Below are positions 23,574 through 34,794 of a stretch of 64,000 nucleotides of DNA, piece after piece. The DNA comes from Diospyros lotus. Its lineage: Eukaryota; Streptophyta; Magnoliopsida; Ericales; Ebenaceae. The notes below the pieces were generated by a model that worked only from the letters and a program-made list of their open reading frames with translations, made no database searches and was not told the DNA's origin. The position numbers and the translations under genes are program-made. The stretch lies in contig NC_068340.1 in assembly GCF_014633365.1 (NCBI RefSeq), positions 17,029,879 to 17,093,878 on the forward strand, in the 5' to 3' direction. The first letter of the stretch is position 1. Every line of letters starts with the position of its first letter.

Positions 23574-24300
23574 CACAACTATAAGAAAAACAGTTTTTAG
23601 CGATGGAATTTAATAACGGAATTATTCCGTCCCTAATTAGCGATGGATATTCCATCGCAAATATTTTTAAATATTTTTTTAATTTAGCGACAGAAAGACC
23701 CGTCACTAAATTTAGCAATAGAAATCCTATCACTAAATAATTTTTAATATTTTTGATAAATTTAAACTTTAGCGATTGAATAAATCCGTTGCTAAAAAAG
23801 AAAAAAATTAAATTAAAAATTTAACTTTAGCGATGGAACAAATTCGTAGCTAAAAAATAAAATAAAAATTAAATTGAAAATTTAAAACTTTAGCGATGAC
23901 ATAAATCCATTGCTAAAAAAGAAAAAAATAAATAAATTCAAAATTTAGCGAGGGAACAAATTTGTCGCTAAAAAGGAAAAAAAATAAATTAAAAATTCAA
24001 ATTTTAGTGACAGAACAAAATCCGTTGCTAAGACACCAAAAAAATTAAAATTTAAAACTTTAACAATAGCACAAATCTGTCGCTAAAAAGAAAAAAATTA
24101 AATTAAAAATTTAATATTTATTGACGGAACAAAATTCATCGTTAAAAACCAAAAAAATTAAATTAAAAATTAAAAATTTAAATTTAAATTAAAAAGAACA
24201 TTAAATTAAAAAATTTAAATAAAAAATTTAAAAATTTAGCGATGGAACAGATCCAACGCTAAAAACAAAAAAATTAAATTGAAAATCAAAAGTTTAAATT
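23574..24300. mobile_element. CACTA-like 5' fragment with hairpin-unit array
   Basis: The segment begins with CACAACTATAAGAAAAACAG, close to the CACTATAAGAAAA terminal repeat of plant CACTA transposons. It continues as about ten degenerate units of roughly 60-75 bp. Each unit has the form TTTAGCGATGGAA..A/T spacer..TCCGTCGCTAAA, so it can fold as a small hairpin. Subterminal arrays of this type are typical of CACTA elements. No right terminal repeat or 3-bp duplication was found, so this is either truncated or a degenerate derivative. Confidence 0.6.
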
Positions 24301-24545
24301 GAAAAAAAATAATAATTTAACAGTTAAAAAATTAAAAAAATAAATTAAATGGAGTTTATATTTAATGTCGAATTCATATTTTAATTTTACATTTTAGAAA
24401 CTGAATTTATATTTTTAACTCAATTTAACCAATCTAACTAAGAAGGCCCACTTACTACAGTAATCAACCGAAAGAAAATTTAAAACCCGACAATGATAGA
24501 AAAGTATTTAAATAATAACCTTAATGGGTTACAGGCTCCTGACCC
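24301..24545. other. AT-rich tail after the CACTA-like array
   Basis: Contains poly-A-rich sequence and a stretch (24400-24545) that may be the remaining part of LTR G2, but the similarity is too weak to assert. Confidence 0.25.
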
Positions 24546-24786
24546 TGTAACATCCCATATCGAGCGATAAGAAAGACTGGACCAACTTACCCTGATGAGC
24601 CTACGCGAACTTTCTAGGGGGTTACCCATCTTTGAGCTTCTCCAACTCGAACACGCTTAACTCAGGAGTTCTTTGCTACATTTAGTCCAAAAAATATGCA
24701 GCTGGTGTTGTTTCCTTTTTTACTTATCCTTGATATATACTACATTCTCTAGGCTCTCACTCTTAGCTCAGGTCCATATATTGACA
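24546..24786 (-). mobile_element. Cassandra-like LTR with 5S-rRNA-like promoter
   Basis: On the plus strand the unit reads TGTAACATCCC...ATATTGACA, with TG/CA ends about 241 bp apart. Its minus strand contains a block aligning with the internal half of plant 5S rRNA: AACTCC-type start, box A AGTTAAGCGTG (24652-24662) and box C GATGGGTAAC (24621-24630). 5S-like promoters inside short LTRs are the hallmark of Cassandra terminal-repeat retrotransposons in miniature. The exact 5-bp flanks do not match. However, a 9-bp direct repeat, TGACCCTGT, occurs at 24540-24548 and 24791-24799, so the true ends may be a few bases off. Only one LTR is present. Confidence 0.6.
24596..24672 (-). promoter_or_regulatory. 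5S-rRNA-like internal promoter (box A, box C)
   Basis: The box A-like element is intact. The box C-like element differs from the 5S sequence at one or more positions. The 5' third and the extreme 3' end of 5S rRNA are absent, so this is not a 5S gene. Confidence 0.6.
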
Positions 24787-26350
24787 GTTTTGACCCTGTG
24801 TGTGTGTACCTTTATGTGTCTCGGGACCACTTGATGACACCTATATGCACATCTTCCTGGTCCTAGGTTTTCTCTTTGTACACATTGTTAGCTTGGTAGC
24901 TCTTTCGTGGCTGCCTTTAGGTTTGTTGTTTGTTCTTAGTCCTCTTGTTTATCAAGATGGCGTGATTTGGAGCGCCTTTCGCTGGAGTTGTATTCACTTG
25001 GAGGTTCATTTTTTTCTATTCCATGTACCTCTGTTGGTTTCCTACTATGTTGTTTTGATCCAATCGTGTGTGGATCTTGAGTGATTGTTTTCACTTATGT
25101 GATTTTGTTCTATAGGATATGCCCTATTTTGTGTTCTGTACAGACGTTTTCGTTCTATTTATACATATCTTTTTTACTTAAAGAAAAATTAAAAATTGCA
25201 TTTAAACATAAAAACAAAATTCAAATGGAAAAAAAACATAGTCAGTAGCAGCAAGGTTGCTAGTTGCGACAGTCTTGTCGAGCTACCCCAAAAGTATATA
25301 TATTATGGGTTAAAATCGAAGCCCGTACACAAATTTTATGTTTGTTTCTTCAAACATAATTCAGGAATTTACATAGAAATTTACTAATGTTATTGTAAAT
25401 AACGTTTAACAAAATATTTATAAAAATTTAATGTAAAATTTATAAAATATTTAAATTAAATTTAAAATCTGATTTGATAACAAAATTTTTCATAGTTAAA
25501 TGTAGAATTTATAAAAATTTCAATTAAATCTAAAATTAGTGACAAAAAATTTTGTCATTAGGTTGCAAAATTAATAAAATATGAAATTACAAATTAAAAT
25601 AGAAATAAGAACATAATTTTTTGTTGCTAATATAATAAGTTATAAATTTCTATTTAAATTAGCAATGAAATAAAATTAATAAATATTAAAATTAAAATTA
25701 ATATTCATTAAATAAGTTTAAAAAATTTTGGAGTGTAAATGTAATTATGGAAAGTTTGGAAGAAAATATTATAAATATATTTTATGCACATTAATAATCA
25801 AGGAGGCTTTCAAATCGGCTAGCTCGCACATGCGTGTATAGGTGGTGCCTTGGTTCTTAGAGGTTGGGGATTCAATTTCAAGGTACAGCACTGGGATTAT
25901 AACTGGGATTATTATCCTAGCGTTGTCACATGGAGAGCAGAGGCACAACATGTGACGTGCGTGTATAGGGAGATTGGTGTTATTTTTCAAATCAAAGCAA
26001 CCCATATTTAAAGAATTGGGTTTTCCAAATTCAGACAAAACCCAAATCTAGTCTACATTTGGATTCTTGAGGCGGTGGTGGTCAACATTTGGTGATTGAC
26101 ATATTTCATCAACCACCACTAGTATTTTTTTTATTTTTTGTTTTGTTAATTATAGAGGCATTCTAGGATTTTTAATAAAATTAATTGTTATTACTTAATA
26201 GTAGATGGTATTTGATGCAAGGTAACTAAACTCAAAAGGGGTACAATTTAAGCAATCTTCAAAAGGTGGTGTGTGAAATTTACTTTCTAAATTATTATAT
26301 TTTTATATTTTAAAAATATTTATATATCTATATTCATGATTTAATTTGCC
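24787..26350. other. Unassigned DNA
   Basis: 24800-25160 is GC-richer on the plus strand and has a 94-codon frame with no recognised domain; it could be a retroelement 3' untranslated fragment. 25160-25760 is very AT-rich. 25770-26340 holds no recognised repeat. Confidence 0.3.
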
Positions 26351-27130
26351 AACACTCTAAAACCCTAATGTCAACAATGCTAGGACCATGGCCCAACAAA
26401 TGTTGGTGAAAGATCACCCAAGAGGGAAGTGAATTGGGTATGTTGACTATTTTTAAGTAACAATGAAAGTATTTTGAAATATGATGCAATAAAATTAATT
26501 GAAAATAACATTCTACTTAAGCTCCAAATTGTTGTAGCAGTGGATAAAATAAACAAATGTATATGCATTTGAAGAAAATATATAAGAAACCTTTTTTCAT
26601 TGAGAAGAAGCAAAAATGTTTAATGATAATTTAGACAAAAGAGGAATACATTGCATGATATATATGAAAGAATGTTTTTATGAAAGACAAATTTAAACAT
26701 GATTCAATCCTAAAGTATGCATGAATTTGAGAAGTATGTATGCAGGTAGAAGAGAAGTTCTTTATGCTAAAATGAAGATTGAAGCTCAAAACGTTTTAAG
26801 ATAATTCCAACCAAGAAAACATTTGAATGACAGTTAAAAGAATAATGCTATGAGCTGATTTTATGCATGTAAAACACTTAAATGACAATTGAAGAATGAT
26901 ATTAAAATAGAAATAACAAAAGCAAGCACCATGTAAACAACAATTTTACAGTGGTTCGACCAACTTGCCTAATCCACTACCTTAGCTTCTTACTAAGAAT
27001 TTGAAAACATCCACTAAGGATAATAGTTTTTACATATTCAATTATAACCTTCACTTTTATAAGTTAAGTACAAACCCTAACTTTTATAGACTAAACAATA
27101 ACTTCCACTTTTCACAAGTTGAGTAGGAAC
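26351..27130 (-). mobile_element. Copia-like (SIRE-like) remnant, left part
   Basis: Contains 'CACCCAAGAGGGAAGTGAATTGGGT' type sequence (about 26415) and 'ACAGTGGTTCGACCAACTTG' (about 26949), which occur in the leader/LTR-adjacent region of SIRE/Maximus-type copia elements. With 44434-45761, 48132-49028 and the broken ORF at 49029-51805 it seems to be one old element in which CACTA, LTR C and LTR D later inserted. The linkage is an inference. Confidence 0.35.
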
Positions 27131-28283
27131 CACTACAAAAAAAATCAGAATTTAGCAGCAATTTTTTTTTTGGTCATTTTGAGGCGATTTTAACCACTGC
27201 AAAGTTATTTTATAGCGGTTTTAAAAACTACTGTAGATATAGTCGTCGTGAAGTATTTAGCGACGATTTTCAGCAATCACCGCAAAGTTATATTTTTGCG
27301 GCAATTTAAGAACTGTCGCGAAATAATAGATTTTGCTGTGGTTTGTAACATTTAGTGGAGATTTGAGAATTGTCGCTAAAATTCACTAAATCATTTGAAC
27401 TTTAGCGATAGTTCTAAAACCGCCGCTATTTCCAGCGCACGTGCACGCACATGGCTTTTGACCTCGCGCTGGCGTGGGTTACGCTTACTTGGCTGCCTAT
27501 CCGGCACGCCCATGGGGCTGCTAGCCTGGCCGCCCTCATGCCACGTGGCCGCATGTCCGCTCGCCACTTGGCAATGCTAGAATTTTATTCCAGTTGCTGT
27601 CTTTCCCCAATTTTGATCTCGAATCTCCTGTATGTGTGCGAAGCTAGCCGATCTGCAAAGCTCCCTTGTTCTATACCCGCGCATATTAATTATATACTAA
27701 TCCAACCATTATTTTTCAGAATTACATTTTATATTTTTTTAATATAAATTAAAATTTTAATTAATTGATTAAATTAAAAGTATATTTTTTAAAAGAATAA
27801 TGCAATAAATTAAAAATTAATTGAATTAAATTAAATAAATTAATTGATTAAAATATAAAAAGAAGAGTTAACATATTTTTTTAATTTTTTTTATAAATTA
27901 TCAAAATTGTATATATTTTTAATATGAATATTAGATTATTTTCTAAAATTTTGTAGTGGTTTTTTGAAATCGCCGCAAATGTTAATTTAATTTTATTTTT
28001 TAATTATTAAATTATTTTCTAAATTTTGCGATGATTTTGAAGAACTGCCGCAATTGTTAATTTAATTTAATTTTTTAATTATTAAATTATTTTCTAAATT
28101 GAACAGCTATTTTTAAAAAATAGCCACAAAATTTAATTTTAAAATTTAAAATTATTAAATTTTATGATGATTTTTTAAAACCGCTGCAAAAAATATATTT
28201 AGCAACAGTTTATAAATCGTCGCAAATACTATGTTTTGCAATGATTTTTAAAATTGTCGAAAAAAATGATTTTTTTTGTAGTG
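27131..28283. mobile_element. Non-autonomous CACTA element with TSD AAC
   Basis: Starts CACTACAAAAAAAATCA and ends with its exact reverse complement (TGATTTTTTTTGTAGTG), giving terminal inverted repeats of at least 17 bp. It is flanked by the 3-bp duplication AAC (27128-27130 and 28284-28286), as expected for CACTA elements. Length is 1153 bp with no transposase. Subterminal parts carry many degenerate copies of a GCGGTTTTNAAACCGCCGC-type inverted motif (27180-27430 and 27950-28260). The centre has a GC-rich patch (27425-27580) and A/T-rich filler. Removing the element restores a continuous host sequence. Confidence 0.9.
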
Positions 28284-28286
28284 AAC

Positions 28287-28641
28287 CCCTACTTTTACGA
28301 GCTTAACAATAACCTTTTTCATGAGACTTTTTCACACTTGACTTAGTCATAACCAAGACATTGCTTTTCAATGGCGCAAGCATAACCTTTTACAAATTTC
28401 ACACTTCATGTGAAAGGGTTTCTTAAGAGAAAAAATATAAGATATTACAATGATATCAAATATTTTCTTGAACAAAAGAGAGTTGCAAAAATGAATGAAT
28501 TAAGCACTCAAATCTATTTTCCTAAATCTTGATCAGAAAGAAATACATGAAATCTTACCAGATGATTGCTTAGAGTGAAGAGGATAATCTAGAAGAGCAC
28601 TCACTCAATCATTTTTTAATTGGCCTAAAAACAATAGGCTG
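28287..28641 (-). mobile_element. Copia-like remnant between CACTA and LTR C
   Basis: Continuation of the host sequence interrupted by the CACTA element. It ends with the GGCTG duplicate (28637-28641) at the LTR C junction. No coding potential was recognised. Confidence 0.3.
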
Positions 28642-28807
28642 TGTAACGACTTGAGTTATCAAGATAGAGAGCAAGGTGGTCTCATGTGGGCTTTAAAGGA
28701 ATTTTGTGGGTGTTTTAGGAGTTTGTCGTTCATAGATTTTCGGTTTCGTGTGAGTTTAGTCGACTCTTCGAGTTAAAAATTTTAAAATAGCCAAACAGAA
28801 ACTTATA

Positions 28808-28930
28808 TTTCAAAACATACTCTTTAATCTCGAAACATGCCATCTATATTTCGAAACATGCTGTTTATATTTCGAAACATGCAAAATAGAAACTTTTATT
28901 TCGAAACATGTACCCTATGTTTTGAAACTT
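28808..28930 (+). repeat. Minisatellite TTTCGAAACATG in LTR C
   Basis: About five or six units of roughly 22 bp, each carrying the palindromic TTTCGAAA core followed by CATG or a close variant, within the U3 part of LTR C upstream of the TATA box. Confidence 0.75.
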
Positions 28931-31900
28931 TTACAACGAAATTACTGTGCATCATGTACTGTTTTATCCATAACTTTTGATGTAGGCCCGAATTGAGATC
29001 CGTTTGAATCATTATAATCTATACTTTGAGGGATTTGATTTGATATATAATATTACATACTTTGGTTATGGTTTGATTTGGTTAAGGCTTTCCTCAATCC
29101 AAATTAAGCATGGAGCCATATGTGGTGAGTTAGTAAAATTAATGATGGCCTAAATTAATTAAAGGTATGGTGAGTTGGTATGATGAGGTGAGGTAAAGTG
29201 AGGTATGGTGAGTTAGTAAAACTAATTAATTAAAGGTATGGTGAGGTGATGTGAGGTATGGTGAGTTAGTAAAGCAAATGATGTCATAAATTAATTAAGG
29301 GTATGGCCTTGAGAAATGGGGGAAGCTTGGATGCCAAGGCATGAAGATGCTTATAAATAAGAGAGGGAGGCTCATCCACATGAGAAAGATTGGAGGAGAA
29401 GCTTGTGAAGAGGAAGAATAGGCTGAGCAGCAAGAACAATGAAAGAAAAGGGAAGAAAACTCCGTTAAAGGCAAGCTCCTAACCCTCTCCTTATGTTCTT
29501 CAGTTCCTTTGTAAGTCTCCGTGGTTTTTTATGTTATATTCCCTTCCTTACCATGACTCGGTTCCACGCATTAATAATGTAAATCCGCGTGGTAGCCATC
29601 CTATGACTAGTGATTTATTAATGGGTCTATTGATGGTGGAATGAGTTAAATAAATGGTTCTATAGTGTCTTTGCTTATGTTCATCATGGGGCTTTGTTTC
29701 GCTATGCTTTCTTTGGAAATGATACTGAACCTGTTGGGGCTAGGTTTTTAGAAAGATGGTTATGATCAAGATTATGGGATTATGTTAAGAGTCGTAATGA
29801 GAAAAGCGTAATGTTTAGTAATAAGTATGTCAAGTCAGGTTCCTATTCATGATAAGAGACGAGAACAATATGTTGATGTTAATGTTATCAAAAACATGAA
29901 AAGTAATACGAAAAAGTTATGAAATGTTAAGTCTAAAAAATATAAGTTTAACGTTGTGTTTAAGGGTATATGGTACAGAGCCACTGACTGTCGACCGTGG
30001 GTCATGCCAGTCGATGGCTAGATGTATAGGCGCTAGTTATCGACTATTATGATAAGTGATAGACGGGCCAGAAGAGCTGGTACTACTAGATTTTCGCCTT
30101 GATTGTGTGTATATCATGATATTGTGTGTTGCATGGGGATTGGGTTGCATTCATTGGGGGGACATGCTTTGTCTTTGCATTGTGTGAGCATTTGCATGAC
30201 TCGGTTGGTCTAAGAGCCAATTTGGGTACCTTAGGCAATCATATGCATTTAGAGCATTTCGCATATGTGTGTGCTTATGTGGGCGTAGCATGGCCTGATG
30301 CTTGGTTTATGGGGGCCTTGACATCACGTTTATGCTGCAGATACCATTGCATTTATTATGTGTTGCATTGCATTTCTCATGTGTTGCACTATATGGCGGT
30401 GTGTCTGCGAAAGTATGGCAGTGTGTCCATGTAATGATATGGCGGTGTGTGTAATACCCGGTATTACATAGTGTTGAAAATAAATAATTTCTATTATTTT
30501 TGAAAGGATCCCGGGTGGCCCGGGAAGCCCAAGAGTAAATTTTGAGAAATTAATTAATAATAAATTGTCGAATTGGCAGTTGGGAGTACCTCGGGACTAG
30601 AATGTCCAGGGAAGAGGGCAAGGGATTGGTGAGCGTCTCGAGATGAGAATAGTGACGCTGGAAGCGGTTCGACCGAGAATAATTTTTGGAATAAACTTTG
30701 TATAAACTCGAGTGGGTGCCAATACCGAATAGTCTGAGGGGACCTCCTGGAAGCTGAGGAGACCCTAGGGGTGGTTCGGTTTTCTGAGTAAGGCAACCCT
30801 TAAGTGTTTTCAGGTCGAATTGAGGTCCCACGTAGGTGCAGGGACGAAATCGACATTATTGAGCAACCGCCGGTAATTAATTTTGAGAAATCAAGTTGTT
30901 GTGTGGCTTTAATGTAATTAAATTAGGCTTGGAGGGCCCGAATGATATTATTAAAAATTCCTAAGTTGAATTAAGGGTTCCCAAGTGCAATTATTGAGAA
31001 ATTAGGGGGATTAAGTGTGTAATTAATTTATATGTGTATATATATATATATAAGCGTGGGTATATATATATGCAGAGCCGCGCTTGCTTGCATTTCAAAA
31101 TTTAAAACAGAGGGGGAGATTGAGAGGGAAGAGCCGAGAGAGAGCAACCGAGGGAAAGAGAGAGATCGAGAGAGAGAGAGAGCATGAGAAAGAGAGTGAA
31201 AGAGAGATAGAGGGATGGCCGATCGGCCGTGGCAGCAACCACTATGGCTGCCATGGCCGACGATGAAGCTCGGCGAGCTTGGCGGACGATGGGGGCTGCT
31301 AGTGGCTGGTAACTCATAGGGGAAAGCGGCCGAGGTAAGGAGCTAGAGCTAATCGGCCATGGCAGTTGCTGCCATGGCCGACGATGAGGCAGCCTCAAGC
31401 GAAGGGGGTGAGGCACCAGTGGGCGTGCAAACGCGTGAGAAGGCTCGCGTGAGGCGGCCATGGGCAGCGCGAGGCTGAGCAGTAGCGGAGGCAGCCATTG
31501 ATAGCGCGAGGCAAAGCGGTAACAGTGCGGCCAGGAGCTTCCACTGTCGGCCATGGTGGACGCGGCAGTTGCAGCGGCTGAGATCGCGCGCGGAAGGCCA
31601 TGGTGGTGGCGGCTGAGCAGCGCCTAGGGGCAAGCAGCGGCGGCCGAACCGGCTGAAGCGGTGGCTGGTGCAAGGCCAGATGGTGGCCGGTTGCTGGGCG
31701 CGCGGGCGCTGTGCGCGCCAAGGAAGAAGATGAATAGTGGCTGCGCGGGAGAAAGAAAATGAAGAAGAAAAAAAAAAAAAAAAGAAAAAGAAATAATGGA
31801 AAAATCTGAAATTTGGGAAAAAATAGGAGAAAAATCCTAGAAAATTTCAGAAAGGTTTTGGAAATTATTTCGAGACTCGTGGAGCATAATGGAAGCTCGA

Positions 31901-32271
31901 GAATGGGATTTTGAGCGCAAATGGCAGCTCGAGAGGCAATGCCGGTGTGAGCGGTTGGCCGATTTTCGTTTCCAAATTGTCCGAGGTTTGACCGGGGAGG
32001 CGGTGATCCTAGAGGAACTAGAGGTTCGGGCTGGAATTCGGGTCGAGGCAGAGATGAGGCTTCGAGCCAGGTAAGGGATAGCCCCATGTGGAGGTGGCTT
32101 TGCAAGTCGATAAATACGTTTGATAATGTTTTTATGTTGCATTGGCATGTAGTGGTTATATCTTGTGTGATGCAAGCTCTAGTGGACCTGTGGCCATAAG
32201 GAGGACTAGTGGTGGGGGCTGATAGGTTGATGCCTCAAACCTTGGTGGGTTGTGAGGATAGATGGGCCTAG

Positions 32272-33477
32272 TGACCGGCTGTCGAACCACTCCAGAATTA
32301 GAGATTTATGTTTGCATCTCTTCTCTAGTTTGCAGCAAAGTGCACCCTAGGTCATCTTCTCACAAGGAGCCTCACCTTCTTCTACCAACAAGGAGAACCA
32401 ATACAAATAACAGTTTGTTTAGGGGAGGTTGTTTTGACAGAAAATTAATTGGCAAAACAGAAAGACAATGATGGATGAAAAATCAGTAAAAGATATGCAA
32501 CCGGCTGTGTATTTGTCTCCTATGTGAAATCTTCCTCGTCCAACCTATATACCTTGGCTTGCTAGATGTTTTGATATCCGGATAACAAACTCAAAGCATC
32601 CCCAACAACCGTCCAAGGATTAGACTGATTGGAACAACAAAATGAATACAGAAATCTCTTGTAAACAAAATGCAGCCATTCACTCTCTATTCAACCTATC
32701 CGGACCTATGCAAGAACAACCGTTCAAGCACATAATATTCATTTCCTAGATGTTATACCAACCGGCTATAACATTCTGCTCTCTAAAGCATTTAACAGAA
32801 AATGAAACCATGCAAATTCACACAAACCTGCCATGAACTCCATGCATTCACAAATCTGTTCAAACTAAACCAAATAGAAATGAATAAGAAACAAACAACA
32901 AACCAGATTCTTGTAGCTCATCCGGGACTCAAATTCCACATGGATTCAAGACACACAACCGGTTACAAATGCTCTAGCCTATCATTACAGCTAGGAAAAC
33001 AAAATGGAACAAAAGATGTAGAAAACAGAAAAATGCTACAACAACAAAAACGGGCAGAATCCTCTCTATTTTCTCCTCCCTTTCTATCTCCTCATGATGA
33101 TATTCTGGAAATTAATGCTAAGAGGCCTTAAATACATGGCTAAGAAAGGAAAGGCTAGGGAGGCTAGGGTTGGGCCTAGCCCAACAGAAAACAAGTGAGC
33201 CCAAAACAGCACAATGAGTAGCCCAAGTCTGCTCCTTGAAAGTAGGCCCAAGCTCCTTGAAAGTAGGCCCAAGCTCCTTTAGTTGAGCCACTTCTCTAGC
33301 CCATCCAATATTCCCTAAAGCCTGGATCCATAGAGTAGAGGTAAGATAGAAAATAGTGCAAGGACAATTTGAAGCATAATAAAATAGAAACAATGAAATA
33401 TCAGCAAAAATTGCTTCAAATGGCCTAATAAGAATGAGGTGAAATGCCAAAATATGGTATAAATATGCATGCTATCA
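32272..33477 (-). repeat. 3' LTR of the Athila element (1206 bp)
   Basis: On the minus strand it starts TGATAGCATGC and ends CAGCCGGTCA. It carries two copies of the 21-bp unit (GGAGCTTGGGCCTAC core, about 33232-33273), whereas the 5' LTR has one. A TATTTAAG box is at 33127-33134 (minus). Confidence 0.95.
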
Positions 33478-33487
33478 ATTCCCCCAT
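33478..33487 (-). promoter_or_regulatory. Polypurine tract
   Basis: Minus strand ATGGGGGAAT directly precedes the 3' LTR start TGATAGC; this is the expected primer for plus-strand DNA synthesis. A similar GTGTGGGGGGAGG run lies further upstream at about 34685-34697. Confidence 0.85.
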
Positions 33488-34794
33488 ACTTAGACTTTTG
33501 CACTCCTGGGCAAAACACTAGACTCTATGACTCAAGAATAGAAATGTGGAAAAACACAAATTAGATGCAAGGTAGGTAAGTCTTCAAGAATTCATCATTC
33601 AAAGATCATCTTTCCTCTACTTCCAAGAAAACAAGTGACATGGCAATTCATCCAATAAGACAAATCAAAAGTAGAAGCCTCTCACAGGACAAATGTATGC
33701 TCAAAAATCTCTCAAGAGGTGGTGGTGACTGTTTCGCTCAAATTCACCCAATCACAATTCCACTACCATAAGCTTGTTTATCTTCTCAATCTCCACTATC
33801 CATGTCAAATGCATGCCACAAATCAAAAGGACTTATTCAGGGTTGTAATGTGGGGAAGAAAGAAATGGAAAGACAACAATGAAGGAAAACATGCCTTAGG
33901 TCGAGAAAACATTTCATGCAACTCTAAGATCAAGAGATAGAATTTCCAAGCGTTATGAAGAACATTGCATCTTTATTCGGTTGAGTGCGTTTTACGCTCT
34001 GTCTCAACTTTGCTTTCTTCTTTTTCTCATCAATTTTCTTTTTTTTTTTTTTTCGAAAGAGGTGAGTGCGTTTTACGCTCCTTCTCACCCTTCTATCCTT
34101 TTCTTGCTTTTCTTTTTCTTTTTCATGGATGCAAATGGCCTTTGGCCTTATGACTTGCTCAATGAATTCAATCTCTCTCACTAGAATGCACTTACTATTC
34201 CTCTTCCTAAGGTTGGAAGGTCCAAAAAGGGTGTATGAGAATGAAGGGTAAAAATGATGGCTCTAAGTGGCAAGCGAAAGGGATTGATTGAATTTTTTTT
34301 TTTTTTTTTTTTTTGTATAACAAAATGGCTAAATGGGGACAAGAAAGAATGCCTTAATCATGTTTGAGTCATGCATGAACAAATATAGCCTCAACCAAGA
34401 ATCAAAACAAGTTCTAGAGTGGAGATCATGATAGGTGAATGCACACACAAGAAAGACAATAGGCTCAAAATCCTCACGGCTGTAGACTACCCAATCAATC
34501 TATCAAATTAAACTCATTGCCAAGTCACTCGAAATTAAGGAAGATAAGATCGAAGTTCTAATCATGATGGGTTCTTTTAGACTTAATTGCTTAACTTGCA
34601 TTTCCACGCAAAACAAACTCAACTAAACCCAAGGAAAAAGAAATATGAAAAGATAAAGAAAATGTTGCCAAAATAAGAATGCTGCCTCCCCCCACACTTA
34701 GACTTTACATTGCCCTCAATGTAAACATGCAATTCCAATCAAGAATAAGACAAGTAAATGTAAAATACTAGGGAGAGAGAAACAACCTGATGTA
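33488..34794 (-). other. Athila 3' non-coding region (no env-like ORF)
   Basis: About 1.3 kb between the pol stop and the polypurine tract. No frame longer than about 80 codons is convincing. It contains two copies of GAGTGCGTTTTACGCTC (33983-33999 and 34064-34080 on the plus strand), long poly-T and poly-A runs, and a purine-rich GTCTAAGTGTGGGG motif just after pol. In other Athila elements an envelope-like gene may sit here; it is absent or decayed beyond recognition. Confidence 0.7.

Noticed and set aside
24596..24672. A functional 5S rRNA gene
   Set aside because: Only the internal-promoter part matches; the 5' third and the 3' end are missing and the match lies inside an LTR-like unit.
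30126..30434. Frame in LTR C whose peptide resembles one in LTR G1 (17959-18189, minus)
   Set aside because: Aligning the codons by eye, differences fall about as often at first positions as at third positions, so there is no sign of protein-level selection. The similarity is simply LTR homology.
31102..32105. Long minus-strand frames of 94-236 codons rich in Ala, Ser and Pro
   Set aside because: They lie in the GC-rich leader of LTR A, where stop codons are rare by composition; no domain is recognisable.
32802..33131. A 109-codon frame repeated identically at 42247-42576
   Set aside because: It is the two LTRs of one Athila element, read on the antisense strand.
33930..34251. Lys- or Phe-rich small frames in the Athila 3' region
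   Set aside because: They arise from poly-T/poly-A runs on both strands and show no similarity to an envelope-like protein.
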